From positions 129,369 to 193,368 of the forward strand of contig CAUYUJ010018870.1 of assembly GCA_963575745.1 (NCBI GenBank): a stretch of DNA of 64,000 bases, in the 5' to 3' direction. The notes under the pieces were generated by a model. It ran no database searches. It had not been told where the DNA came from and saw nothing but the letters and a program-made list of their open reading frames with translations. The first letter of the stretch is position 1. The number at the start of each line of letters is the position of its first letter. This DNA comes from Prorocentrum cordatum (Eukaryota > Sar > Dinophyceae > Prorocentrales > Prorocentraceae). A program made the translations under genes and the position numbers. Below, piece by piece: positions 19,943 through 31,563 of the stretch.

Positions 19943-20143
19943 CATACCGCGGCCGCCAGATCCCCCCACCTCCCGACTGTTCCCGAGAGTCCCGCTTCGC
20001 GCCATTCTGCATACCGCGGCCGCCGGGTCCCCTGGTCCCCCGAGAGTCCCCGAGTGTCCCGCCTCGCGCCCCTCTGCATACCGCGGCCGCCAGATCCCCA
20101 GGTCCCCCGAGTGTCCCCCGAGTGTCCCGCCTCACCCTGGCAA
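19943..20143 (+). repeat. Three 67-bp tandem repeats
   Basis: Each begins CATACCGCGGCCGCC; starts at 19943, 20010 and 20077. The internal part is rich in CCCCGAGTGTCCC. Confidence 0.92.
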
Positions 20144-20219
20144 AGTGAAACATGAAAGAGGCGGCCTTGATATAGTAGCATGGCGTAGTAATCGTAATAT
20201 TCTAAGTTTTGACAGAAAC

Positions 20220-20860
20220 GATAACAACACCACACCACTTAACATAACGTGCTCGGTCATAACATACCACATATTGACATACCATATCGTGACATATCGC
20301 ACCATGACTCAACACGCCATCCCACAGCACAGCATCGCAGCACGGAAGATTAACACGACAAAGCAAGCACACCATATGAATCCATTCCATAACTGGCCAT
20401 ACACAACCATAATGCGTCACAGTTTCACGTATCATGACACAACACACCATATCACAACACATCAGAACAACGCATGTTATGACATATCGGAGCACGCAAG
20501 CCATAACATACCATGACAAAACATACCATGTCATAACATAACATGGCATACCATATTACACCGTATCCCATCATCAAATCACACATCATTCCATAACATG
20601 GCAACCCATACGACGGCATAGCGCGGCATACCACACCAAATTATACCATATCACAGTATAACACATACCGCCATAGCAACTCATGGTATTTCGTATCATG
20701 CCAGAACAGGACGTCATAGGACAAATCATAACAACGCATGCAATGACAACATGGAGAGTACATAGCATAGCATTACGCCACACGTCATAACAAGCAAGGG
20801 CTGAGTACACCATCGCATCGCGCAACATACAAGAGCATAACTCAGAGGAGCATGAAGTAT
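20220..20860. repeat. Degenerate pentanucleotide DNA (ACATA/CCATA-like), block 1
   Basis: AT-rich sequence with a 5-bp rhythm of CATAA, CATAC, CATGA and CACAA words. Met/Tyr/Cys-rich frames on the minus strand are repeat artefacts. Confidence 0.75.
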
Positions 20861-21690
20861 TGATATTGATAGTTTTCAGGAGTTCCAGGTTTTCCCGTCC
20901 TTCCGCGCGGGTTCCAGGGACGAATGGTCGAGCGCATTCCGTCGTGCAGGTTCTTCGCGCAATGTGCGCGGTGTGTTTTCTCTCATCGGATCGCCCTCGC
21001 AGACTCCAAGCTGTATTCTTTTTTGCTTGTGGGGGGTCCGCGGGTCGCAGCTGCCGTGGCGCGATTTTGGAGGACACCCCTTCGAGTGCTGTTCGTGGGC
21101 GCAGGGGTTCGGCGCGTGCCGCGCCCAGTCGCGCGCGGCGCGGTGCGTGAATCAGCCGGTTGCGCCCGTCAGACCGCCTGGAAATGATATCTGGAGTGCA
21201 GAGCGTTTCCAAACAGCGTGGCTTTTTTGTTTTGCAAAAGCGGCTCCAGAATTTTTCAAAAAGGAGCCTGGACATTTTCAATAAATAGCTTTGAAGGGGT
21301 GGAATGCGCCCGCCGCGCTGGACATCTGAAGAATTCTGAAATCCGGAAATTGTCAAAATGGGTTCCGGATTTTTTTTCAAAATCGGTTCCGATTTTTCGA
21401 AATCGCGCGCGATTTGCCTTGCCAGGTTTTTGGGGATCCGCCGAGGCGCGCAGTGCGCGTCGGCGGGCGACGGGGCGGTGCGCCACCGTCCCCCCCCCTC
21501 CCTCGGCCACGAGAGAAGGGATCAGCAAGTGCCAAATCGCCCTTCAGTGGCGACTACTCGATTGCGCATTTGTGACCGACCAGCGGCGCCAGGCAGAGTA
21601 GCCAATATTCGACGCAAAGTGTAACCCGCGCGAAGGCTGTTAGAAATCCCAGAATTCCCAGAACGTATGAATAACACATTGTGCCAATAA
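20861..21690. other. GC-richer insert interrupting the pentanucleotide DNA
   Basis: About 830 bp of different composition. Contains a degenerate internal repeat (GGTTCCGATTTTTC-like, 21200-21410). No gene supported. Confidence 0.4.
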
Positions 21691-22300
21691 ATTCTTCTCG
21701 TCCTTATAATAACATTCCTCACAATGGCATAGCGTAGCATAACATAACGCCGGCTCGCAGCATTTTATAACGTGAGCAACAATACCAGGACGGATCACGG
21801 GATAACGTAGTAGAACACCGCAGGGATTATACTATAATCCATTGCCATGTTTTGACAGGGTAGAGCATGGCAGAACGCAGCATCGAGCATGGCAGCACAT
21901 ATCAACGCACACCTCGACATAACGGAGCATCGGGGGCATATCATCACATATCATAGCAGCGTACTTGAATTGTTTTACGATTGCGACCACGTCGGCGACG
22001 AATGTATTCAAACATCGTGGACTTTACCACATTGCATATGCTAACAGAGCATAGCATCATGTAGAACAGAGAACAAATTACACCGTAACCAGCATACCAC
22101 GGCATAGAATTCTTATTACTGATGCTCCGACGGCGACGAGCTTGACATAACATCATGCATTTAGCTTCATTGAAGAGGTATGGCATAACGGGGCAAGGGA
22201 TCATATACTATGATGAATTCAGCATGGCGTAAACAACATCACTGATTTACGTAAAACCGGACATAACCTGGCATCATATTTTAGAACAACGAAACCAACG
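21691..22300. repeat. Degenerate pentanucleotide DNA, block 2
   Basis: The same CATAAC/CATAG rhythm as 20220-20860 resumes, more decayed. Confidence 0.65.
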
Positions 22301-22780
22301 CTAACGATGCACACCCTGGCCTGATATTCCGCACTGTAATAGCATCAGCCGCGACGTGCGCGCCGAGGTCAGGCTGGCCATTGAACCAAACAGGTTGAGC
22401 AGCGACTGATTGGACGACGTTTCACGCGTGACAGGCGTCACGACGTCACGCCAGCTGCTAGGACTTCAACTACGACCACTACTGCTACTGCTCCACATCC
22501 TCCGACTAGTTCTTTCAGGACATGTTCCGGAGTCTCGCACCACGCGTTTGGGAGGTTAGCTTTTCGCTCAAAAGTTTGTTTCGGTTTCTTTGGTCCGGGG
22601 CTCTGGGGCCGTTCGACTTCAGGAGAACGGCAACTTGAGACCTGGTCGGACCGCCGCAGTGGCCGACACCACCGGGCCACGCGCACATCGTTCCTACGGG
22701 CGCGAGCACCGTCGGGATTAAACGCCGAATATTTCGGTAGGATCGTTCGAAGAAAAATAATTGTGATTCTTGTTTTTTTA
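22301..22780. other. No supported gene
   Basis: Mixed-complexity spacer. A frame of about 200 codons on the minus strand has no recognisable feature. Confidence 0.35.
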
Positions 22781-22955
22781 GACGACTGCGCGCGGCGCTC
22801 AGGCGAGAGCCACATTCCGAAACCGTGTCGCCATTCGTCCGTTAAGTTGTTGCAAGTTTTATAAAGCCAGTGGGCTCTGTGCGTGATGCTGAAGCGATAG
22901 CCCCATTTCGAAAACGTCTGGCGATGCCACAGGGACGAGTTCTTTATAAGGACGA
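22781..22955 (-). repeat. Diverged solitary units of the 83-bp satellite
   Basis: GCGCGGCGCTCAGGCGAGAG (about 22788) and GTGCGTGATGCTGAAGCGA (about 22879) are reverse-complement relatives of the unit tandemly repeated at 33700-34545. Confidence 0.55.
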
Positions 22956-23400
22956 GGGATGGAGGAGGAGGAGCAGGAGGAGGAGAAGGAGGAGGAGGTG
23001 CCTGGGAGGATGCTGACCTTTTTGGGGTCCTTTGTGGGCCTCCTGGAACGCCCATGTCGCCTCGGCCAGTTTCCCCTCCGGAATGCGCCTCATGGGAGCT
23101 CGAGGGGGGGGATTTGGGGAGTGGGACCTAGGCCTGCCGGTGCGATTGGAATGGGTACGGAAAACAGTGGTACGAAGACCACAAGCAGTTACTGTTCATT
23201 TTGAACCAGGTTTGCTGTTCGTGCCACCGCGCACGATGTTCATTTGAGACAGAAGACCGCCTACCCAACAGCGGCCGCTGTCGGTTTTGGATCACATTTG
23301 TTGTTGGGCACCGTATGCATGTTTGTCCGTACTCATGCCGGTCGTCCAAAGAGGAGTGTGACCTACACCGAAGAAGAACATATTACATACAAATAAATGT
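22956..23400. other. No supported gene
   Basis: Starts with a short GAG repeat, then mixed-complexity DNA. Confidence 0.4.
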
Positions 23401-23482
23401 TCGGAGCTCCGCGCGGATTTTTTGGATCGGCGCTGGGGCCCCCCTGGCGGCGCCAGAGGCGCCGCCACTGGCGCGTTCTGCC
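23401..23482. repeat. Half copy of the GC-rich fold-back element
   Basis: GGAGCTCCGCGCGGATTTTT, GGCGCTGGGGCCCCCCTGG and the GGCGCC core. Lies at the 3' end of the minus-strand LINE remnant. Confidence 0.7.
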
Positions 23483-23489
23483 TTCCGAC

Positions 23490-23905
23490 GCCCTCTCGCG
23501 CGCAGCCTTGTATTTACCCTTGCCCGTGCCGCTCGCTCCGTTGTCGATGAACTTCTGCTTGGAAGCCTGCACCTTGCGAGCCCACTCGATGCGAGCGGCG
23601 ATTGCGAGCACGTGATTTGCGTCTCGACCACCCCGATGTACTGGTACTGATCTATCACGTCCCGCCTGCTGAGGTAGGCCCACGACTTCTTGCCCAGCGC
23701 CGTGATGTTCGCGACGAACACCTTGCACTCCTCCTCATCCTCCTCGACGGGCTCCGACTCCTTTGGTTCCTGGACCGCGAAGGCAGCACCTAGCGACACG
23801 CCCGAGGCTCCAGCTGGAGACGTCGCCACTCCTCCGACTCCTTCGGTTCCTGGACCGCGAAGCCGGCACCCAGCGACGCGCCCGAGGCTGCAGTTGGAGA
23901 TGGTG
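23490..23905 (-). pseudogene. LINE endonuclease N-terminal fragment
   Basis: On the minus strand CKVFVANITALGKKSWAYLS (about 23745 down to 23680), then YQYIGVVET, align by eye with FFSANVTSW...YL...FLQEC at the start of the endonuclease in the 35-40 kb element: strand-1 Asn and the ET motif. After YIGVVET the frame shifts to a neighbouring frame (KVQASKQKFIDNGASG). The Ala/Gly/Arg-rich part upstream (23760-24290) may be the ORF1/ORF2 linker. A short dead copy. Confidence 0.5.
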
Positions 23906-24295
23906 GATGTTTCCGTTGCTTTTTCACATCCCCTCGCGGGGCGGTCCGCGCCCTCGCCGCCCGCGGGCGCCTGCGCGGACGCCGTGGCTGGCCGCCCTGG
24001 CCGCCTGCTGCCCCCGCCTCGCGCGCCGGGCGGATGCGCGTCACCCGGGCGCCGACCTCCTCCGCCACGACCTCCTCCGCCGCGGGCTCCCCGGAGGAGC
24101 GCTTGCCACTCGGGTGCTCGCTTCGCTCCGTCTCGCTTCGCTTCCTCCGCCACTCGGCTGCGCTGGCGCGGGCCGGGGAGCGGCTCCCGCAGGGCCGCCC
24201 TGACCTCATGGGCACCTCGTGGCCGCCCGGACGCCAGCGAACGACCTGCTCGTCTGGACAACGGGGGCCCTGCGGTTCGAATGGGCCAAACAGCT

Positions 24296-24296
<1 letters not shown>

Positions 24297-24339
<43 letters not shown>

Positions 24340-24362
24340 GCACACACACACACACACACACA

Positions 24363-24452
<90 letters not shown>

Positions 24453-24463
24453 CACACACACAC

Positions 24464-24503
<40 letters not shown>

Positions 24504-25199
24504 CACGCACACACACACACACACGCACACACGCACACACGCACACACGCACACACGCACACACGCACACCGCACACACGCACACACGCACACACGCACA
24601 CACGCACACACGCACACACGCACACACGCACACACTCACACACGCACACACGCACACACGCACACACGCACACACGCACACACGCGCACACGCGCACACG
24701 CGCACACGCGCACACGCGCACACGCGCACACGCGCACACACACACACACACGCACACACGCACACACGCACACACGCGCACACGCGCACACGCACACACG
24801 CACACGCACACACGCACACACGCGCACACGCACACGCACACGCCACACGCGCACGCACACGCGCACACGCGCACACGCGCACACGCGCACACGCGCACAC
24901 GCGCACACGCGCACACGCGCACACGCGCACGCACACACACGCGCACACGCGCACGCGCACACGCGCACACGCGCACACGCGCACACGCGCACGCGCGCAC
25001 GCGCGCACGCGCGCACACGCGCACGCGCGCACACGCGCACGCACACGCACACACGCACACACGCACACACGCACACACGCACACACGCACACACGCACAC
25101 ACGCACACACGCACACACGCACACACGCACACACGCACACACGCACACACGCGCACACGCGCACACGCGCACACGCACACGCACACACACACACACACG
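24297..25199. repeat. 900-bp (CA)n / (CACACG)n / (GCAC)n compound microsatellite
   Basis: Blocks of CA, CACACACG, GCACACGC and ACGC. Open in all six frames (His-Thr, Arg-Ala, Cys-Val), which has no coding meaning. It splits the minus-strand LINE remnant. Confidence 0.98.
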
Positions 25200-25204
25200 C
25201 TGCT

Positions 25205-25530
25205 CGAGATCGGCACGTCTTCCTTGCCCGCCTCAGCGCGTGCCGCGCCGACGCGCCTCAGGGCATATGATACTCCTCTCCTTTTCTCGACCTTGTGGAG
25301 CGTCACCTGTCTGGAGCACTTACTGCACTTGCACCTGTTCGTCTGCAGCACGTTGTTCCTCTCGTGCGTTCCGCACGCCGTGCAGGTGGACCACACGCGA
25401 TGTGCGGCCGCCATGGCTGAACCTCTCTTTGCCAGCGAGAGCGCCTGCCCTTCAGGCAGGTGGCTCGCTGACCCCAAGAACTGCGTGGAAACGAGATGTG
25501 TTCGGCTCGAGACCGCAAGAACATGATGCC
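25205..25530 (-). pseudogene. Zinc-ribbon-like fragment, possibly LINE ORF1
   Basis: On the minus strand the frame reads a paired-Cys motif, C-T-A-C...C-K-C-S-K-C, followed by a basic stretch ([15 protein letters not shown]). It lies upstream of, and in the same orientation as, the endonuclease fragment at 23490-23905, consistent with the nucleic-acid-binding ORF of the same old element. No start codon can be fixed. Could instead belong to an unrelated gene. Confidence 0.35.
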
Positions 25531-25554
25531 TCGCTCGAACCAACTTGCGCTTGA

Positions 25555-25773
25555 GAACAGGAGGGAGGGAAGGAGGGAGGAGGAGGAGCAATAGCAATAA
25601 TACGACTGAACAGACGAATAACAATACTACTAATACCATTAACAGCATCATTCATGCTGCTGATAATGATACTAGTCATGCTAATAATCCGAATGGGGGG
25701 GTAGAACGATCATTCATTGTCCCTGGGTGCGTGGCTCTAGTGGGGATCCGTGGTGATGATTATGTTTGTTGCG

Positions 25774-25805
<32 letters not shown>

Positions 25806-25830
25806 GCTGTTGCTGTTGTTAAACACTAAG
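25555..25830. repeat. Low-complexity AGG, AAT and GTT tracts
   Basis: AGG/GGA at 25560-25590, AATACTA-like words to 25690, (GTT)n at 25768-25822. Confidence 0.85.
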
Positions 25831-25969
25831 CTGTCATTATTGCTGTTGGACCCCTTAAAGGCGCCCTGGTGCTCTCGCCGAGGCGCTGGCTACATTTTCA
25901 TTGAAAATGAGGCTCACGCTCGAGCGGTTTGGGGGACCGCCAAAACCGGCTTCCCAACAACAGCAACAA

Positions 25970-26720
25970 CAACAACAACGTTCCCGTTCGAGACTTCCTC
26001 CTTTTTTACTCAGGGCTGGTGTTCTTGCTCGCCGCCGAAAGCCGCCGTCCTAACAAAACCAGCGCTCCCGCTCGAGACTTCCTCCCGTTTTACCTTGGAT
26101 TGGCGCGCTAGTCTTTCCCTCATCGGCGCCGCCCCCAGCAAAAACAACGCTCCCGCTCGAGGGTTCCTCCCTTTTTCACTCAAGGCGGTGCCCCTGCTCG
26201 CCGCCGAAAATCGCCGCCCCGACAAAACCAGCGCTCCCGCCCGAGACTTCCTTCCGTTTTACGCTGGACTGGCGCCCAACTCTCTTTTGAATTGGCGCCG
26301 CCCCCAGCAAGAACAACGCTCCCGCTCGAGGCTTTGCCCCTTTTTCCTGAAGACGGTGTCGCTCCTCGCCGCCGACAACCCCCGTCCACACAAAACCACG
26401 GCTCCCGCTCGATGCTTCCTCCTTTATTGCTCAAGGCGGTGTCCCTCCTCGCCGCCGAAAGCCGCCGTCCCAACAAAACCAGCGTTCCCTCTCGAGACTT
26501 CGTTTTGTGTTGCGCTGGACTAGCGCCACACTCTCTTCAGCATTGGCGCCGCTCCCAGCAACAACAGCAGCCCTGCTCGAGATTCCTCCCTTTCTATTCA
26601 GGGCCAGGTCCTTGCCTCACCGCCGACAGCCCCCATCCCCACCAAGGCAATCCTGTCGTTCGATACTTCCTCGTGCTTTACCCTTCGCTGGGGTTCCACT
26701 GTCGGTCTCGCATCGGCGCA
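25970..26720 (+). repeat. 84-bp satellite with alternating A and B units
   Basis: The GCTCCCGCTCGAGACTTCC landmark recurs every 83-86 bp (26064, 26149, 26233, 26318, 26401, 26484, 26570). Units alternate between a type with GCCGCCGAAAGCCGCCGTCC and one with GGCGCCGCCCCCAGCAA, giving a ~168-bp higher-order period. Confidence 0.88.
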
Positions 26721-27060
26721 GCAAGGCGCGGGCATGTGTTTCCGAGGCGGGATATGTTTAAATTCCTCGGAGGAGGTGTTTGCAAGACCTCATTGGGCGG
26801 GATGTCTGGGAATGGGAATAATGGACCCCGCTATAGAACAAGGGTCCCCGATGATGTGGATGGTTATCATGATGGTCGCATGCTTCGTGTGGAAACATCG
26901 CGCATGAGGGTCAACTGTTTATTGTTGGTGTTGTTGTTGCTGTTGCTGTTGTTGTTGTTGTTTTATTGTTGTTGTTGTTGTTGGAAAAGGCGCGCGTGGG
27001 AGCCCCGGCCGCCCCCCCCCCCAGCAACCGAGCAACCGAGCAACCCTCTCTGGGGGTCTC
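26721..27060. other. No supported gene; (GTT)n at 26925-26985
   Basis: Spacer with a GTT repeat and a C-run near 27010. Confidence 0.5.
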
Positions 27061-27130
27061 CTGGGGGCGCCAAGGAACCGAAAACTTCGGGCCCATTTCG
27101 GCGCATCCTTCACGCGGTTCGGGGCCTCAC
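27061..27130 (+). repeat. Solitary relative of the 77/90-bp satellite
   Basis: CCCATTTCGGCGCATCC...CACGCGGTTCGGGGCC. Repeated at 27663-27730, with a further unit to about 27830 (CCCCTCACACGGTTCGGGGCC...CAACCGAAGGCC). Confidence 0.65.
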
Positions 27131-27544
27131 AAGGGGCGTCGTCGTCGTCGTCGCCGCCGTCTTCGTCGTCGTCGTTGTCGTCGTCGTCGTCGTCGGTGTC
27201 GTCGACCCGCCCCCGCGCGTTGCCTGGCGTGCCCGCCTGGTGGGAGGGGCAGGGAGATATGGGGACATAGGCGGGGCGAAAGACGAGGCCGCTGACGACG
27301 ACTACGATGATGATGATGGTGATGATGACGACGACTATGATGATGAACGTGATGATGATGAGGATGCGGATGAGAATGCTGATGAATGGTGATGATGATT
27401 ATGCTGATGCCCATGCTGATGATGATGAGGACGATGATGATCGTCATGATGATGGTGATGATGATGACGATGATGGTGATGATGATGACGATGATGGTGA
27501 TGATGATGATGATGACGAGGAGGAGGGTGATCAAGAAGATGATG

Positions 27545-27613
<69 letters not shown>

Positions 27614-28112
27614 GTGATGACGAGGATGATGATCAGGGCGAGGACAGGGTGGATGAGGAACAGTGTGCGAACCGAAAACTTCGGGCCAATTTCGGCGCAT
27701 CCTTCACGCGGTTCGGGGCCTCACAAGGGGCGCAACCGAAAGCATCGGGTCCATTTCGGCGCGCCCCTCACACGGTTCGGGGCCGCACAGGAGGCGCAAC
27801 CGAAGGCCTCGAGCCCATGTCGGCCCACTCCTGACAATATTCGTGGAGGGACATTGGCGGGACGCGGAGCGGAGGAGGTGGAGGAGGCGGAGGAAGTTGA
27901 GGACGAGGGCGCCGACGACGACAATGATGATGATGGTGATGATAACGACGACGATGATGATGATGGTGATGATGAGGATGATGATGATGGTGACGGTGAT
28001 GACGATGATGATGATGCGGATGAGGATAAGGATGAAGACGATGAGGATGATAACGATGATGATGATAATGATGATGCTGATGATGATGCTGATGATGAGG
28101 ATGACGTGGGTG

Positions 28113-28152
<40 letters not shown>

Positions 28153-28932
28153 CGATGCTGTGGAAGATGATGATGCTGATGATGATGAGGAGGAGGACGA
28201 CGATAAGGGTGAGGACGACGAGGACGACGAAGACGTCGATGCGGAGGACAAGGATGAGGAGGACGATGACAGGGTGAATGAGGCTTGGGACGAGGACGGT
28301 CGTCGTCGTCGTCGCCGCTGTCGTCGTTGTCGTCGTCGTCGTCGGTTTCGTCGCCCCGCCACCGCGCGCCACCTGGCGTGCCCCCCCGGTGGGAGGGGCA
28401 GGGAGATAGAGGGACATTGGCGGGGCGGAGGACGAGGCCGCCGACGACGACAATGACGATGATAATGATGGTGATGATGACGACGACGATGATGATGATG
28501 AGGATGCGGATGAGGATGCTGATGATGACGATGATGAGGATGATGATGAGGTTGGTGATAATGGGATGACGTGGATGAGGATGCTGATGACGATGATGAT
28601 GATGATAACGACGACGACTACGATGATGATGGTGATGATGACGACGATGATGATGATGATGATGATGATGATGGGGATGGTTATGATGAGGACGACGTTG
28701 ATGAGGATGATGATGATGATGATGACGATGATGATGATGAGTAAGACGAGGTGGACGATGATGCTGATGATGCTGAGTAGGAAAATGAGGATGACGATGA
28801 TTGTAAGGACGACGAGGATGACGAAGACGTCGATGCGGAGGACGAGGGTGAGGAGGACGATGACAGGGTGGATGGGCAGAACGAGGACAGGGTGGATGAG
28901 GCTAGGGGCGAGGACGGTCGTCGTCGCCGTCG

Positions 28933-29008
<76 letters not shown>

Positions 29009-29030
29009 TGTCATCGGTGCCGTGGCCCCG
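27131..29030. repeat. (CGT)n and (GAT/GAC)n blocks in duplicated order
   Basis: CGT runs at 27130-27205, 28298-28345 and 28918-29015. GAT/GAC runs at 27295-27650, 27905-28300 and 28445-28860. The junction CCTGGCGTGCCCGCC...GGGAGGGGCAGGGAGATA is present at 27220-27270 and again at 28370-28420, so the block was duplicated. Asp-, His-, Met- and Ile-rich frames are repeat artefacts. Confidence 0.88.
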
Positions 29031-29035
29031 CGTAT

Positions 29036-30375
29036 AGGATCCTATACAATTTGTATCGGATCTGTCTAGGACCCTATACAGTCTGTATCGGATCTGTGTA
29101 GGATCTTATACAGTCTGTATCGGATCTGGATAGGATTCTCTACTGTCTTTATCGGATCTGTATAGGACCCCATACAGTCTGTATCGGATCTCCATAGGAT
29201 CCTAGACAGTCTGTATCGGATCTGTATAGGGTCCCATACAGTCTGTGTCGGACCTGGATAGGACCCTCTACAGTCTTTATCGGATCTGTATAGGATCCCA
29301 TACAGTCTGTATCGGATCTGTATAGGATCCTGTACAGTCTGTATCGGGTCTGTATAGGATCCCAGACAGTCTTCCGGTATACCGGATATGTATAGGGTCC
29401 TCTACAGTCTGTATCGGGTCTGTACAGGATCCTATACAGTCTGTAGCGGATCTGTATAGGATCCTATACACTCTGTATCGGATATGTGTAGGATCCTTTA
29501 CAGTCTGTATCGGATCTGGACAGGATTCTCTACTGTCTTTATCGGATCTGTGTAGGGTCCTATACAGTCTGTATCGGATCTGTATAGGATCCTATACAGT
29601 CTGTATCGGATCTGTATAGGGTCCCATACAGTCTGCATCGGACCTGGATAGGATCCTCTACAGTCTTTATCGGATCTGTATAGGATCCCATACAGTCTGT
29701 ATAGGATCCTTTGCAGTCAGTATCGGATCTCTACAGGATCCCATACAGTCTGTATCGGGTCTGTATAGGACCCTATACAGTCTGTACCGGATCTGTGTAG
29801 GATCCTATGCAGTCTGTATCGGATCTGTGTAGGATCTTATACAGTATGTATCGAATTTGTATAGGATCCCATACAGTTTTTATCGGATCTGCATGGGATC
29901 CTGTACAGTCTGTATCGGATCTGTATAGGATCCCAGACAGTCTTTACCGGATCTGTATAGGATCCCATACAGTTTGTATTGGATCTCCATAGGATCCCAC
30001 ACAGTCAGTATCGGATCCTTATAGGATTCCATACAATCAGTATCGGATCTCTACAGGACCCCATACAGCCTGTATCGGATCTCTACAGGATCCCATGCAG
30101 TCTGTATCGGATCTCTGCAGGATTCCATACAGTCTGTATCGGATCTCTACAGGGTTCTATACAGTCAGTATCGGACCTCTACAGGATCCCATACAGTCAG
30201 TATCGGATCTCTACATGGTCCCATACAGTCTGTATCGGATCTGTATAGGGTCCTATACAGTCTGTATCGGATATGTCCAGGATCCTATACAGTCTGTTTC
30301 GGATCTCTACAGGGTCCCATACAGTCTGTATCGGACCTGGATAGGATCCCATACAGTCTGTATCGGATATGTATT
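29036..30375. repeat. 32-bp palindromic satellite, about 42 copies
   Basis: Consensus contains CTGTATAGGATCCTATACAG, a self-complementary 20-mer, followed by TCTGTATCGGAT. Units vary by point changes (CCCATACAG, CTCTACAG) that often break the palindrome on one side. Frames read a Ser/Tyr/Ile-rich repeat on either strand and are not coding. Confidence 0.95.
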
Positions 30376-30785
30376 GAAGCGGCGGCACGCCGGCGCGCAT
30401 ACGTTTTTCACCCACAGGACCACGTCAAGGTCCGTAAGGGAGTGCAAGGGAGTTGCAGGATTTTTTTGGGGGGGTTGCTGGTTGCTGTTGCTGTTGCTGG
30501 GGGGGGGGTCAGAATGCGTCCACGGGGCTCTGAGCGTAGCCTGCGCAATAAGGCGAGGGCGGGTCCGGGCGGCTAGAGCTCACGGGGCTCTCACGCGCGC
30601 CTATTCCTTGCTGTTGTTATTGTTGTTATTGTTGTTGAACTCTCATTCTTGAAAAATAATTACTGTTGGTCCCCCCCCACCGGTGCACATTGATTTTTTT
30701 CGATTGAAGTGCCACCCCCGGGGCTCGCACCTTGTTTTTTCTCAAGGAAAGTCTTCCTGCTCAAACTGTGCCCCTGCCCCCCGGG
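30376..30785. other. No supported gene; G-runs and TTG repeats
   Basis: Spacer with short G-runs (about 30465, 30503), (GTT)n at 30612-30640 and a C-run at 30670. Confidence 0.4.
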
Positions 30786-31195
30786 CTACAACAACAACGG
30801 GTCCCGCCTGAGACTTCCTCGATGTTTACTCAGCCCCGCTCCCGCCTGAGACTTCCGCGCAATTTACTCAGGAAAGGCGCTCCCGTCTGAGATTTCCTCG
30901 CAATGTAATCAAGACCCCCGCTCCCGCCTAAATTTCCGTGCAATTTACGTGGGAACGGCGCTCCCGCTTGAGACTTCTTCGAATTTTACTCAGGAGCGGC
31001 GCGCCCGCCTGAGACTTCCTCGCAATTTAGTGAGGACCCCCGCTCCCGCCTGAGACTTCCGTGCAATTTGCTCAGGAACGGCGCTCCCGCTTGAGACTTC
31101 CTCGCAACTTAGTCAGGGCCCCCGCTTCCGCCTGAGATTTCCTCACAATGTACTCAGGACTGCGCTCTCGCGTGCGACGTCCTCGCAAATTATTT
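30786..31195 (+). repeat. ~42-bp satellite paired into ~83-bp dimers
   Basis: CGCTCCCGCCTGAGACTTCC and CAATTTACTCAGGA(A) alternate; variants (GGAACGGCGCTCCC, GGACCCCCGCTCCC) recur every second unit. Related in motif to the 84-bp units at 25970-26720. Confidence 0.8.
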
Positions 31196-31463
31196 TGGAA
31201 TTGCGTTGCGTTTCGGCGCTCAGGAACCACGCACGCGCCAAGGACGCCTTCACAACGTGGTATCTTCCCTCTTCCTTCGTCCTTCCCCCTCCCCTTCCTC
31301 CCACTCTCCCTCGTTCTTCCCCTCCTCCTCTTGCAGGGCCCGCGCCAATTCCAATGGCGGGCAGAGAGATGTACGCCCCCGAAAGATTGTCCGCCCGTTC
31401 CGGTTTGCCCGTACGTCTAGCCCGCCGGCCCCAGCAAAGAGAAATAATCCCCCCGAAAGGGGT
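31196..31463. other. No supported gene before the gap
   Basis: CT-rich, then mixed sequence ending at the gap. Confidence 0.4.
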
Positions 31464-31563
31464 NNNNNNNNNNNNNNNNNNNNNNNNNNNNNNNNNNNNN
31501 NNNNNNNNNNNNNNNNNNNNNNNNNNNNNNNNNNNNNNNNNNNNNNNNNNNNNNNNNNNNNNN
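31464..31563. other. Assembly gap (100 N)
   Basis: Exactly 100 N in front of a GAG-rich region. Confidence 0.99.

Noticed and set aside
24240-24296. tRNA-like GGTTCGAAT
   Set aside because: No acceptor or anticodon stem can be built around it; it lies in GC-rich coding-like remnant.
24297-25199. 600-codon Cys/Val or His/Thr frame
   Set aside because: Product of CA/CACACG repeat without stop codons in any frame.
27290-28860. Long Asp-rich, His-rich and Met-rich proteins
   Set aside because: All are translations of GAT/GAC trinucleotide repeats and are open in several frames at once. The same applies to 42744-43500, 32430-32640, 50235-50425 and 55896-56335.
29036-30375. CRISPR-like regular spacing of a palindromic repeat
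   Set aside because: The units are contiguous and alike throughout their 32 bp; there are no unique spacers, no leader and no cas genes, and the setting is eukaryotic.
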